Shown: piece by piece, positions 7,847 to 15,703 of the stretch
How positions within the stretch are numbered: the first letter of the stretch is position 1
Layout: the number at the start of each line of letters is the position of its first letter
DNA from: an uncultured Clostridium sp.
Lineage (GTDB): Bacteria > Bacillota > Clostridia > Lachnospirales > Lachnospiraceae
Direction of reading: 5' to 3'
Length of the DNA stretch: 64,000 nt
Assembly (NCBI GenBank): GCA_902496665.1
Contig: CABVBU010000007.1
Location: 42,065 to 106,064, forward strand
The notes under the pieces: generated by a model
Database searches by the model: none
The model's input: only the letters and a program-made list of their open reading frames with translations
Told to the model about the DNA's origin: nothing
Translations under genes and position numbers: made by a program

Positions 7847-9028
7847 TTATTTATTTAAATAATCGATCGCAGTCTGTGCTAACAGGGAAGAACCTCTCCA
7901 GAGGATATCCTCGTCCACATCAAAACGGCTGTTATGTAACGGCCATACCGGGTCCTGATCCGGTTTAGCAGTACCGAGCCATACGAATGCACCTTTCTTT
8001 TCTTTCAGGTAGAAAGAGAAGTCCTCTGCCGGCATTGCCGGGAGTTTTACATCCACAACATCATCTTTGCCGAAGAGCTTGATTGCTGTATTGCGGATCA
8101 GCTCAGCGTCCTCCTCGTGGTTTACGAGAGCCGGATAGCCGTGGCCATAGTTGATATCGGCAGTTGCGCCGGACTGTAAGCAGAGACCGTCGAGAGTCTT
8201 TCTCATGGAATCCTCGATCATCGCGCGGGTGTCCTCATTTAATGTTCGAACGGTTCCGTCCAGTGTACAGTCACCTGCGATAATATTGTATCTTGTTCCT
8301 GCGTTAAAAATACCGAATGTCACAACAGCATTGTCGAGCGGATCAACTTTTCTGCTGACGATGGTCTGTGCGGCCATAACGAACTGGGAACCGAGAACAA
8401 CAGCGTCGATACCCTGATTCGGTTTTGCGCCATGGGCAGTCTTACCATGGATATTGATCGTAAAGTGGTCTGTTGCAGCCATTAACGGACCTGCCTTCAC
8501 ACCGATCTTGCCGTGCGGAAGATCCGGCCATACATGAAGACCGAATACAGCTTCCACATCATCCATATATCCGGAATGGAGCATTCCTCTGGATCCGCCA
8601 ACCGGAGACATCTCCTCTGCAGGCTGGAAGATCAGCTTTACAGTTCCGGCAATCTCTTCTCTTCTCTCGCAGAGAAGCATTGCAGCACCGAGAAGTCCTG
8701 TCATGTGGTTGTCATGTCCGCAGGCATGCATAACACCGTCATTCTGGGACTTGTAAGGAACCTCATTCATCTCCTGGATCTGTAATGCATCCATGTCCGC
8801 ACGGAGAGCAACGACTTTACCCGGTTTCTTTCCCTTGATAACTCCGACTACACCGTATCCGCCGACATTTTCATATACTTCGTCGCATCCCATCTCCTTC
8901 AGATACTCTGCTACCTTCTTTCCGGTTCTTTCCTCATGCTGGGAAACCTCCGGGTGCATGTGAAAATCTCTTCTGATTTCAGATAATTTCGGCATGAAAG
9001 CCTTTGCTGACTCCGTAATTGTGCCCAT
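7847..9028 (-). CDS. M20 family amidohydrolase (hippurate hydrolase / N-acyl-amino-acid deacylase type)
   Basis: 393 residues, full length for the M20D subfamily. These cytosolic enzymes hydrolyse N-acyl or N-acetyl amino acids with a one- or two-metal centre. Motifs in order: RRDFHMHPE (residue 19), LRADMDALQI (about 75), HACGHDNHMT (about 101), QPAEE (about 135), the dimerisation domain in the middle, AEDFSFYL (about 340) and a C-terminal LHNSRFDVDE. All metal ligands expected for the family seem present. AAGGAGG stands 9 nt upstream of ATG. It is transcribed in the same direction as the dehydrogenase upstream of it, but a terminator separates them. Confidence 0.92.
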   Translation of the reverse strand: MGTITESAKAFMPKLSEIRRDFHMHPEVSQHEERTGKKVAEYLKEMGCDEVYENVGGYGVVGVIKGKKPGKVVALRADMDALQIQEMNEVPYKSQNDGVMHACGHDNHMTGLLGAAMLLCERREEIAGTVKLIFQPAEEMSPVGGSRGMLHSGYMDDVEAVFGLHVWPDLPHGKIGVKAGPLMAATDHFTINIHGKTAHGAKPNQGIDAVVLGSQFVMAAQTIVSRKVDPLDNAVVTFGIFNAGTRYNIIAGDCTLDGTVRTLNEDTRAMIEDSMRKTLDGLCLQSGATADINYGHGYPALVNHEEDAELIRNTAIKLFGKDDVVDVKLPAMPAEDFSFYLKEKKGAFVWLGTAKPDQDPVWPLHNSRFDVDEDILWRGSSLLAQTAIDYLNK

Positions 9029-9059
9029 TTTTTATGTCCTCCTTATTTTTTGAAGTCTT

Positions 9060-9098
9060 AATGAAAAGAACCCGGCGACAGTCCGTCTCCGGGTTCTT
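9060..9098 (-). terminator. Terminator of the 2-hydroxyacid dehydrogenase gene
   Basis: A 10-bp perfect stem (AAGAACCCGG against CCGGGTTCTT) is followed on the minus strand by TTCATT. It lies between the dehydrogenase stop and the amidohydrolase start. Confidence 0.85.
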
Positions 9099-9112
9099 CT
9101 GAGTTCTCTGAA

Positions 9113-10057
9113 TTATAAACCAAGAGCCTCTTTCACTTTAGCAACGATGTGAACACCGATGTCCTTGGAAGCATCTACGGACTGAGCGCCGATGTGCGGG
9201 GATACGATGAAGTTATCGCACTCGAACAGCGGGCTTGCGAATGTATCATTACCTGTTAAGCCGCTGCCTGCAAGCTCGTTCTCCATAACGTCTGCTGCGT
9301 AACCGCCGATTCTGCCCTCTTTCAGAGCTTCGTACATATCAGCCTCGTTTACGATACCGCCACGGCTCATGTTAAGAACAACAGCGCCGTCTTTCATCTC
9401 AGCGATGGATTTCTTGTTGAAGAGATCCTTTGTCTCCGGTGTCAGCGGTACATGGATGGAGATGAAATCAGCAACCTTGATCAGCTCGTCGATAGAAGCC
9501 TTTGTTGCGCACTGCTGCTTAAATACGTCGTCCGGAAGGAACGGATCGTAAGCAACGATGTTCATCTTGAATGCACGGCCAAGCTCGCCTACACGCTGAC
9601 CGATACGGCCGAATCCCATGATACCAAGAGTCTTTCCTCTTAACTCGCGGCCTTCGAATTTGTACTTATCCCACTCATGGTTATATTTTACATCGTAGTT
9701 TGCTGTAAAGGTTCCACGGGAGATGTCTAACATCTTGGAAATTGTTAACTCTGCTACTGCGTTTGCGTTTAAGCCCGGTGCGTTGAATACCTGGATTCCC
9801 TTGGACTTAGCGTACTCCATATCGATATGGTTTAAACCAACGGAGCAAACACCGATAACTTTTAAGTTCTTAGCTGCGTCGAGGATCTCTTTGTCGATCT
9901 TCGGGTCTACACGCATGATCAGGACATCAACATCACCGATCTCTGCGATAAGCTGCTCTTTACTGGACGGAAGATTGTCAGCTGTTTTAACGTTCATGCA
10001 TTTGCTGAGTTCCTCAGCGATACCACCCCATACTTTGTCAATGATAAGGCAATTCAT
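9113..10057 (-). CDS. D-2-hydroxyacid dehydrogenase (SerA/hydroxypyruvate reductase type)
   Basis: 314 residues. It is a cytosolic NAD(P)-dependent oxidoreductase with the standard split catalytic and Rossmann layout. GIMGFGRIGQRVGELGRAF near residue 145 is the nucleotide fold. The catalytic residues sit in NMSRGGIVNEADMYEAL (Arg about 232), the Glu-containing ELAGSG region and SPHIGAQ (His about 288). There is no C-terminal ACT regulatory domain, so it is the short form and not a typical serine-regulated PGDH. The substrate (phosphoglycerate, hydroxypyruvate, 2-oxo acid) cannot be decided from sequence. It has its own promoter and terminator. Confidence 0.9.
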   Translation of the reverse strand: MNCLIIDKVWGGIAEELSKCMNVKTADNLPSSKEQLIAEIGDVDVLIMRVDPKIDKEILDAAKNLKVIGVCSVGLNHIDMEYAKSKGIQVFNAPGLNANAVAELTISKMLDISRGTFTANYDVKYNHEWDKYKFEGRELRGKTLGIMGFGRIGQRVGELGRAFKMNIVAYDPFLPDDVFKQQCATKASIDELIKVADFISIHVPLTPETKDLFNKKSIAEMKDGAVVLNMSRGGIVNEADMYEALKEGRIGGYAADVMENELAGSGLTGNDTFASPLFECDNFIVSPHIGAQSVDASKDIGVHIVAKVKEALGL

Positions 10058-10133
10058 AATAATATAACTCTCCTTTCAGGAATTTGTTCCCTCAAACCCT
10101 TAGCGAGCAGGTGAAACAACCTGTTCTCACTAT

Positions 10134-10162
10134 ATTCTACAAAATATAAATAATTTTGTAAA
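10134..10162 (-). promoter_or_regulatory. Promoter of the 2-hydroxyacid dehydrogenase gene
   Basis: Minus strand TTTACA (10157-10162), 17-nt spacer, TAGAAT (10134-10139). The leader is about 70 nt. Confidence 0.7.
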
Positions 10163-10311
10163 GTGCTTACGCGTATTTTGTTTATTTTCTTAACGTCTGT
10201 CATAGAAAACCGTTGCCCCCGCAGAGGAGATATTCCCCTATATCCCATCCGAGGCAGATGCACCAAAATTTAAGTCTTGCCGCCAGTCCCCTCTTGCGGG
10301 CACCAGCAACT

Positions 10312-10351
10312 TAAAAGGGATGCCGTCGGGCACACTCCCCGACAGCATCCC
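10312..10351 (-). terminator. gdhA terminator
   Basis: A 14-bp stem (GGGATGCTGTCGGG against CCCGACGGCATCCC, one G-U pair) is followed by TTTTAAG on the minus strand, about 75 nt after the gdhA stop. Confidence 0.9.
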
Positions 10352-10425
10352 CAATATTCAGAACCTAATGCTCTTTATGCAGCTTTTGCAAACTGCAAGA
10401 TGCCATATCTGAGGTTCGCTTCAAA

Positions 10426-11778
10426 CTACCAAGCGATACCCTGAGCCATCATAGCATCAGCAACCTTCTGGAAGCCAACCATGTTAGCACCTGCAACCAG
10501 GTTGTAACCAAGACCGTACTTCTCAGCGCACTCAGCAGAACCATCATGGATCTCTGTCATGATCTGATGAAGCTTATCATCAACTTCCTTAGCTGTCCAG
10601 GAGATTCTCTCACTGTTCTGGCTCATCTCGAGAGCGGATACAAGAACACCACCAGCGTTAACAGCCTTAGACGGAGCAACAACCATGTTCTTCTGATCCA
10701 TTAAGAATCTAAGAGCTTCGTTTGTTGTCGGCATGTTAGCAACTTCGATGTAGTACTTGATGTTGTTAGCAACGATTCTCTTAGCCTGTGTAAGGTCTAC
10801 ATCGTTCTGTGTAGCACACGGCATGATGATATCAACTTTCTCGCCCCACGGCTTGTCTCCAGCTACGAACTTGCAGCCGAACTTATCAGCGTAGTCCTGA
10901 ACTTTGTTACGTCCAGAAGCTCTCATCTCAAGCATGTAGTCGAATTTCTCTTTTGTTGTAATTCCATCCGGATCGTAGATGTATCCATCCGGGCCAGAAA
11001 GTGTAACCGGCTTAGCACCTAACTCAGATAATTTCTGAACAACGCCCCAGGCAACGTTACCGAAACCAGCAACTGCAACTGTCTTGCCCTCTAATGTGTC
11101 ATGCTCATGTTTCATAACAGACTCAAGGTAGTAAACAGCACCGAAACCAGTAGCTTCCGGACGAATTAAGGAACCACCGAAGGAACGAGCCTTACCTGTT
11201 AATACGCCGTTCTCGTAAGCGCCTCTGAGTTTTCTGTACTGACCGAACAGATAACCGATCTCACGTCCGCCAACACCAAGGTCACCAGCCGGAACATCGA
11301 CATCCGGACCAATGTGACGATATAACTCTGTCATGAATGCCTGGCAGAATCTCATAACTTCTCTATCGCTCTTGCCGTTCGGATCGAAGTCAGAACCACC
11401 CTTAGCGCCGCCGATCGGAAGTGTTGTTAAGCTGTCTTTGAATGTCTGCTCGAAACCTAAGAATTTCATGATGGAAAGGTTTACGCTCGGTGCGAATCTT
11501 AAACCTCCCTTGTACGGTCCAATTGCTCCGTTGAACTGTACACGGTAACCTGTATTTACATGAATGTTTCCGTTGTCATCCTCCCACGGAACACGGAACT
11601 CGATAACTCTCTCCGGGATTACCATTCTCTCAAGAAGGGCAACCTTCTCATACTCCGGATGTGCGTCTACAACCGGACCTAAGGAAGATAATACTTCTTC
11701 TACAGTCTGGCAGAACTCCGGCTCGTTAGCATATTTAGTCTTTACGTCCTCAATTACCCTCTCAACATACTTGCTCAT
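10426..11778 (-). CDS. gdhA: Glutamate dehydrogenase
   Basis: 450 residues, the same length as the well-studied Clostridium symbiosum enzyme, which it resembles over nearly its whole length (for example VEEVLSSLGPVVDAHPEYE and the C-terminus MVGFQKVADAMMAQGIAW). It interconverts glutamate and 2-oxoglutarate + ammonia. Catalytic and binding motifs: GPYKGGLRFAPSV near residue 88, PIGGAKGGSDFDP with the catalytic Lys near 125, PAGDLGVGGREIGY with Asp near 165, and the coenzyme fold VAVAGFGNVAWG near residue 235. The C. symbiosum homologue uses NAD; the cofactor here is not proven. AAGGAGG lies 8 nt before ATG. The leader is about 300 nt long and the promoter overlaps that of the divergent regulator. 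Confidence 0.96.
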   Translation of the reverse strand: MSKYVERVIEDVKTKYANEPEFCQTVEEVLSSLGPVVDAHPEYEKVALLERMVIPERVIEFRVPWEDDNGNIHVNTGYRVQFNGAIGPYKGGLRFAPSVNLSIMKFLGFEQTFKDSLTTLPIGGAKGGSDFDPNGKSDREVMRFCQAFMTELYRHIGPDVDVPAGDLGVGGREIGYLFGQYRKLRGAYENGVLTGKARSFGGSLIRPEATGFGAVYYLESVMKHEHDTLEGKTVAVAGFGNVAWGVVQKLSELGAKPVTLSGPDGYIYDPDGITTKEKFDYMLEMRASGRNKVQDYADKFGCKFVAGDKPWGEKVDIIMPCATQNDVDLTQAKRIVANNIKYYIEVANMPTTNEALRFLMDQKNMVVAPSKAVNAGGVLVSALEMSQNSERISWTAKEVDDKLHQIMTEIHDGSAECAEKYGLGYNLVAGANMVGFQKVADAMMAQGIAW

Positions 11779-12075
11779 CTCGCAAATACCTCCTTAAATG
11801 TTGGTTCTTAAACCCCTGTGCCATTTTGCACTAATAAAAGACTTTTCCCCGCTCATGAATCTCAAATCAAGTCCTTAATTGGATCTCCGAGAAAACTTTT
11901 GTATCTTTTGTATATATAATTTAAATACCATATATAATACGTTGTTTTCACTATGTATACAGGATTTCTCGCTGTATCTCGCGATTTGGAAGCTTTCGCA
12001 TTTCCCTCAATACAAATCTTACAAATCTCTTGATCTATTTGGGACTCATTTCGCTTACGTCCTTTATTTGACTTT

Positions 12076-12120
12076 ATTCTAACATACCCTTTTGACTTTG
12101 TCAACAATCTGTGGTACGAT
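12076..12120. promoter_or_regulatory. Overlapping divergent promoters of gdhA and the 12195 regulator
   Basis: Plus strand: TTGACT (12092-12097), 17 nt, TACGAT (12115-12120), driving the regulator. Minus strand: TTGACA (12099-12104), 17 nt, TAGAAT (12076-12081), driving gdhA. The two -35 boxes are the arms of one dyad, TTGAC-TTT-GTCAA (12092-12104), so one polymerase would exclude the other, or one bound protein would control both. The gdhA transcript would carry about 295 nt of AT-rich leader (11779-12075) in which I see no recognised riboswitch. Confidence 0.7.
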
Positions 12121-12194
12121 TCTTATAAAAGCTGATTTATCGACATGCCTGTCATTAATAGCATGTCCTTATATAAAAAAAGGGAGGTTCGGCC

Positions 12195-13505
12195 ATGATC
12201 AGCATCAGTATCATAAGTCCTTTAAAATCAATGGCTGTCATCGATAAAGCGATCGAACACAATGACTTTGGATGCGTATTTCACAGGTACGTTTACGAAA
12301 ATCTGGAAGAAATTAAAGACATATACGAACAGTGTAAGGATATCTCCGATGTGCTGTTTTTCTCCGGGGAACTGGGATACTCTTATATTCTGACCCATGT
12401 GGATGATCTGAAGGTTCCATGTACCTTTATTTCCTATACTGAAAAGACTCTGCTGTCCATCCTGTTAAACTTCGTGATCCATTACCCGGATGTTCCGTTA
12501 AACAGACTCTATATTGATTTTCTGACTCCGGTAAATGATTTTATGAATTTAAAGAAATATCTGGATCCGGAACATATGCCTTACTGCTTTGAAAATCCTG
12601 TCTATAACTATGAGACCTTAAAAGAACGAGCTGTGGAGCTCTGGGAAAGCAAAAAGATCGACATGATGTTCACGCGGACTACGAACCAGCTGGAGGTCCT
12701 CAACAAGCTTCAGATCCCTTATATCCACTTTCTCCCCACGGAGGAGATGGTCCGCGATTCCATCCGGCATGCAATAAATTCTATCCGCTTAAAGCAGAAG
12801 AACCATCTCAACAAGCTCGTGATTCTCATAAAGCTTGTCTATCCGGATAATATCTCCTCACAGGACCGGGAATATCTGGAGATCACCCTTCACAAATATC
12901 TTCTTGATTTCCGGAAAGAGTACGCGTACGATTTCTCACTTCACGCGGTCTCCAACCGGTTTGAGCTAGATCTCGACAGTGATCTCTACAAGAGCAGCTT
13001 CAGCCGCATTCAGGATCTCATCGCTTTTCTGGATCAGAAAGGCGATCTGGAATTCCGTCTCGGCGCCGGATTCGGAAAATCACTCGGTGAGAGTCATTAT
13101 CAGGCAGATCTTGCCCTGCAGGAAGCTGTCAAATACGGAAAGAATGACGGTTTTGTCATCTCCGGCGAGGACAATGCCCTCACCGGTCCGCTCTCTCTTA
13201 CGAGATCCTTAAATTACAGCTATTCCAACACAAAAGCTCTGGACTACTCCCAGAGCAACGGGATCAATGAGAGCAATCTCTTAAAGATCGTCGGTCTCTT
13301 CCAGATGGATAAGGACACGATCATGACAGCCGCCTCCCTGTCCCAGTGGCTCAACATCACGAGCCGAAGCTGCAACCGTATTTTACAGCAACTTCTGGAT
13401 TCCAATTTAATAGAAGAAATCGAATCCCAGAAGCAGGAAGGCAAGGGACGGCCGACGAGACAGTACCGGTTCTGCAAGAACAACTTTATACGGACATTCT
13501 TCTAG
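12195..13505 (+). CDS. Putative transcriptional regulator: sensor domain, GGDEF-like domain, winged helix
   Basis: 436 residues. The N-terminal half (residues 1-200) resembles PrpR/phosphate-sensor-like receiver folds (DVLFFSGELGYSYILTH, VPCTFISYTEKTLLSILLNF). Residues about 215-320 look like the degenerate GGDEF-like domain of CdaR/PucR regulators (FRLGAGFGKSLGESHYQADL, then ALQEAVKYGKNDG). The last 80 residues are a winged helix (MTAASLSQWLNITSRSCNRI, LIEEIESQKQEGKGRPTRQY). Such modular proteins are ligand-responsive DNA-binding regulators. Its divergent, promoter-overlapping position makes gdhA the obvious target (inference). GGGAGG lies about 8 nt before ATG. I know no gene symbol. Confidence 0.7.
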   Translation: MISISIISPLKSMAVIDKAIEHNDFGCVFHRYVYENLEEIKDIYEQCKDISDVLFFSGELGYSYILTHVDDLKVPCTFISYTEKTLLSILLNFVIHYPDVPLNRLYIDFLTPVNDFMNLKKYLDPEHMPYCFENPVYNYETLKERAVELWESKKIDMMFTRTTNQLEVLNKLQIPYIHFLPTEEMVRDSIRHAINSIRLKQKNHLNKLVILIKLVYPDNISSQDREYLEITLHKYLLDFRKEYAYDFSLHAVSNRFELDLDSDLYKSSFSRIQDLIAFLDQKGDLEFRLGAGFGKSLGESHYQADLALQEAVKYGKNDGFVISGEDNALTGPLSLTRSLNYSYSNTKALDYSQSNGINESNLLKIVGLFQMDKDTIMTAASLSQWLNITSRSCNRILQQLLDSNLIEEIESQKQEGKGRPTRQYRFCKNNFIRTFF

Positions 13506-13513
13506 GCTATTAT

Positions 13514-13557
13514 AAAAGACCGCGCTCCGCCATATTTCATGCGGGGGGTGGTCTTTT
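13514..13557 (+). terminator. Terminator of the 12195 regulator gene
   Basis: AAAAGACC pairs with GGTCTTTT with a GC-rich inner stem; it begins 9 nt after the stop codon. Confidence 0.8.
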
Positions 13558-13648
13558 GTATCACCTGTAAGAGTATGTCAAAGTACATTTTTGCGCTGGA
13601 GTGGTCACTCGTGATGATCAGCAGCTTCTTTCAGACATATGGCACCAT

Positions 13649-13692
13649 AAAAAATGCCGCTGGGACTGCATCCTTTCCCAGCGGCATTTTTT
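13649..13692. terminator. Strong bidirectional terminator
   Basis: AAAAAATGCCGCTGGGA pairs perfectly with TCCCAGCGGCATTTTTT around a 10-nt loop. It probably ends the flavodoxin operon on the minus strand as well as any readthrough from the plus strand. Confidence 0.9.
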
Positions 13693-13723
13693 ATATTTAT
13701 GTCAGAACATTCTTATTTAAATG

Positions 13724-13856
13724 GTAGCTATTCAGTACCTTCATAGTTACACGCAAAAATCCATTCCAGATCAGCTTCGCTGATGGGATTTTTGCCCTCC
13801 ATCCTATGTTTTCTTACGGTCAGCGCAGCAAGTGCGCAGACCTACTGAACAGTTAC
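13724..13856. repeat. 133-bp repeat element (MITE-like), copy A
   Basis: Its reverse complement differs from 37232-37364 at only three positions that I count. Ends are imperfect terminal inverted repeats (GTAACTGTTCAGTA versus GTAGCTATTCAGTA). A strong internal dyad pairs GCAAAAATCC with GGATTTTTGC around ATCAGC/GCTGAT. The flanks TTTAAATG (13716-13723) and TTTAAATA (13857-13864) look like an 8-bp target duplication with one mismatch. It has no coding capacity. It sits in the 3' untranslated region of the flavodoxin operon. Confidence 0.8.
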
Positions 13857-13868
13857 TTTAAATATATC

Positions 13869-14303
13869 TTATGCTAATGCCGCAAGCTCTTTTCCAAGTG
13901 CCTTGCAGTTCTCAAGAGCTTCGTCGTCCGGAGTCTCCTGGCAGATAACGCCCTCACCGCCAACAACTGTAGCACCTGCAGCTTTCATTCTGTCTTCCCA
14001 GTCTCTCATCCACTGGCCATCTCCCCAGCCGTAGGAACCGAACAGACCGATCTTCTTGCCGGATGCGAATGCCTCAACCTCAGTTACAAACGGCTCCATC
14101 TCGCCTTCCTCAAGAACCTCAGCTCCCATTGCCGGGCATCCAAGTGCGAATGCGGATGCTGCCTGTAAATCATCCATAGATACGGACGAGATGTCTGTAA
14201 CAACAGCTTCCTTACCTGCTTCTGTGATTCCCTCGCCGATGGCTGCAGCCATAGCAGCTGTATTTCCTGTCTGAGACCAGTATGCAACAATAACCTTATC
14301 CAT
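13869..14303 (-). CDS. Flavodoxin
   Basis: 144 residues, standard short-chain flavodoxin. It is a cytosolic FMN electron carrier that replaces ferredoxin when iron is scarce. The FMN phosphate loop is YWSQTGNTAAMA at residues 8-19. ALGCPAMGAEVLEEGEM near residue 53 and FGSYGWGDGQWM near residue 88 are the isoalloxazine-binding loops, the latter with the stacking Tyr and Trp. AGGAGG precedes ATG. It is the last gene of the DUF2325-DUF3793-flavodoxin run, whose promoter carries metal-regulator-like boxes. A hairpin (about 14329-14357) lies in the gap before it and could process the transcript or let this gene be expressed at a different level. Confidence 0.95.
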   Translation of the reverse strand: MDKVIVAYWSQTGNTAAMAAAIGEGITEAGKEAVVTDISSVSMDDLQAASAFALGCPAMGAEVLEEGEMEPFVTEVEAFASGKKIGLFGSYGWGDGQWMRDWEDRMKAAGATVVGGEGVICQETPDDEALENCKALGKELAALA

Positions 14304-14385
14304 TTTTAATTTCCTCCTGAAATTTGTTTTGCGGTAATCCGGACCTCGCCGTCCGCCGCTTTTTTATTATTGGAACCGGCGGTAC

Positions 14386-14973
14386 TTAGGATGCCGCCAG
14401 GATATCCCTGATTTCGTTTCCATTTCCGGTCATGGAGATCACATAATCTCTCGCCCGGTCATATGCCTCAAATGTCTTTAACGCATCTTCCAGGTTTCCA
14501 TACACTTTCCAATATCCGGAATACAGAAAATCTCTGCCGCCCTTCTTAATGAATCCCTCTACATCCACCGGCGGATATCCGAGAACAAGACCGATCTCAT
14601 GGGGGAATCCCAGTTTTCCGTCCATGTGCTCCTGATAACCTTCCGCGATGCGGTCCAAAGTCTCCTCAAGGCCAAGATCCTCATATCCGAAAGACGCCAT
14701 TAACCGTTTTACATCCTCCCGTTCCAGGTATGCCGTGAGCATTCCCGGGCGGTAAAGCAGGATCGACAATCTGCCGTGGAATTCATAGAGAACCCGGCAG
14801 CATACCGGTGATCCTTCAAAAAGTTTGAACACTTCTTCTTTCTGATCTGCACGCACGTTTAAAAGATTCGATAATTTGATGCCTGTGAGAAGCGGCGCAC
14901 ACTGTAAAACTACCTGCTTCTTCGTTCCATTGACCGGGAGCTTCTGTACTGCCCCGAAAATCTCTTCGCTCAT
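14386..14973 (-). CDS. DUF3793 family protein
   Basis: 195 residues. The pattern CAPLLTGIKLSNLLNV near residue 26, ILLYRPGMLTAYL near 72, FPHEIGLVLGYPPVDVEGFI near 125 and GYWKVYGNLEDA near 155 matches DUF3793 (PF12672), a clostridial family of unknown biochemistry often found beside flavodoxin and ferrous-iron genes. No membrane segment or signal peptide is visible; it should be cytosolic. It lies 49 nt downstream of the DUF2325 gene and 82 nt upstream of flavodoxin, same strand, so probably one transcript. A link with iron limitation or heme/flavin electron transfer is inferred from context only. Confidence 0.8.
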   Translation of the reverse strand: MSEEIFGAVQKLPVNGTKKQVVLQCAPLLTGIKLSNLLNVRADQKEEVFKLFEGSPVCCRVLYEFHGRLSILLYRPGMLTAYLEREDVKRLMASFGYEDLGLEETLDRIAEGYQEHMDGKLGFPHEIGLVLGYPPVDVEGFIKKGGRDFLYSGYWKVYGNLEDALKTFEAYDRARDYVISMTGNGNEIRDILAAS

Positions 14974-15022
14974 GCGTCTTACCGCCTTTCTGATCTTTTA
15001 TCATTCCACTGGCATCCCTGGT

Positions 15023-15304
15023 TTATGCGCTGTGCTTTTCAAGAATCTCAGCAAGTGCTGTGCCGCTGCTTGTATGACAGCGGACGATATCGGTACGATT
15101 CTCATCCACCTCATCTAATACGCAGCGCACCATCTTGTGGGATACGGTGTTGGTAAACAGGATCAGAAGATCCGGTCTTCCGATCAGTTTATCAAGACCA
15201 GTCTTCATCTGGGTGAAGACCTTCGCTTTATATTTATGATTTTCACAAATTTCTTTATACTGTCTGACCATGCGGTCATGTCCGCCAATAATAACAACGC
15301 TCAT
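15023..15304 (-). CDS. DUF2325 family protein
   Basis: 93 residues from ATG at 15304, chosen over an upstream TTG because AAGGAGG lies 7 nt before it. The fold is a small Rossmann-like alpha/beta unit: MSVVIIGGHDRMVRQYKEIC at the start, KVFTQMKTGLDKLIGRPDLL, then LFTNTVSHKMVRC and a C-terminal RCHTSSGTAL. This is DUF2325, a short family of unknown function found in iron- and redox-related operons. First gene of the operon with DUF3793 and flavodoxin. Its promoter and leader contain three copies of the GTTAG-N6-CTAAC dyad, so metal-dependent repression is expected. Confidence 0.8.
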   Translation of the reverse strand: MSVVIIGGHDRMVRQYKEICENHKYKAKVFTQMKTGLDKLIGRPDLLILFTNTVSHKMVRCVLDEVDENRTDIVRCHTSSGTALAEILEKHSA

Positions 15305-15327
15305 GAATTTTCCTCCTTTGCCCAAGG

Positions 15328-15427
15328 GTTAGATCCGTCTAACTGATGCTACAAGGTTAGCATAAACTAACTTTGTTGTCAATATCTGTAATTGAGAGTT
15401 TTTCCCATTATGTTAGTTGAAGCTAAT
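15328..15427 (-). promoter_or_regulatory. Flavodoxin-operon promoter with three DtxR-type boxes
   Basis: Minus strand TTGACA (15377-15382), 17 nt, extended -10 TGCTAACCT (-10 hexamer 15354-15359). Dyads of form GTTAG-N6-CTAAC stand at 15356-15371 (over the -10 and spacer) and 15328-15343 (over the start of the transcript). A third, ending CTAAT, stands at 15412-15427, upstream of the -35. A protein on the first two would block transcription. The divergent DtxR-family gene at 15704 is the natural candidate. Confidence 0.7.
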
Positions 15428-15492
15428 TATTTTGTATAAGAATAATTTTCACCCCATTTATTGTTATTTTTTCTCAAAAGGAAGAATAGACT

Positions 15493-15521
15493 TTGACTCA
15501 TTTCACGGATTATGCTATACT
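15493..15521 (+). promoter_or_regulatory. Promoter reading towards the DtxR-family gene
   Basis: TTGACT (15493-15498), 17-nt spacer, TATACT (15516-15521). The start of transcription near 15528 leaves a leader of about 175 nt, unusually long for a small regulator gene. Confidence 0.7.
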
Positions 15522-15591
15522 AAAACGAAGAATGATAAAGTTCCGTTTAACTGATAATGATCACGGACAATGTTATAACTTTCCGGCGTTT

Positions 15592-15631
15592 ACAGGCTTG
15601 TGCTGAACTTATTGCACGGCTGTGTTTTTTT
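15592..15631 (+). terminator. Terminator-like hairpin in the leader of the DtxR-family gene
   Basis: ACAG and GTGC pair with CTGT and GCAC around an interior bulge and a 10-nt loop, followed by G and seven T. It lies about 70 nt before the coding region. It could end a roughly 100-nt small RNA or act as an attenuator. The stem is imperfect. Confidence 0.4.
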
Positions 15632-15703
15632 AATGACGGTTTTTCGTACGTCAATGCGCTGAAAAGTTTCTAACCACGTTACACGATATATGGGGGTAAT
15701 TAC

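Noticed and set aside
10054..10266. 70-codon minus-strand frame upstream of the 2-hydroxyacid dehydrogenase
   Set aside because: It runs across the dehydrogenase promoter and lacks a ribosome site and protein-like composition.
11779..12075. Possible riboswitch in the long gdhA leader
   Set aside because: I looked for glutamine, glycine and T-box signatures and found none; the AT-rich TATATAAT repeats look like promoter-type sequence. Left as an unexplained leader.
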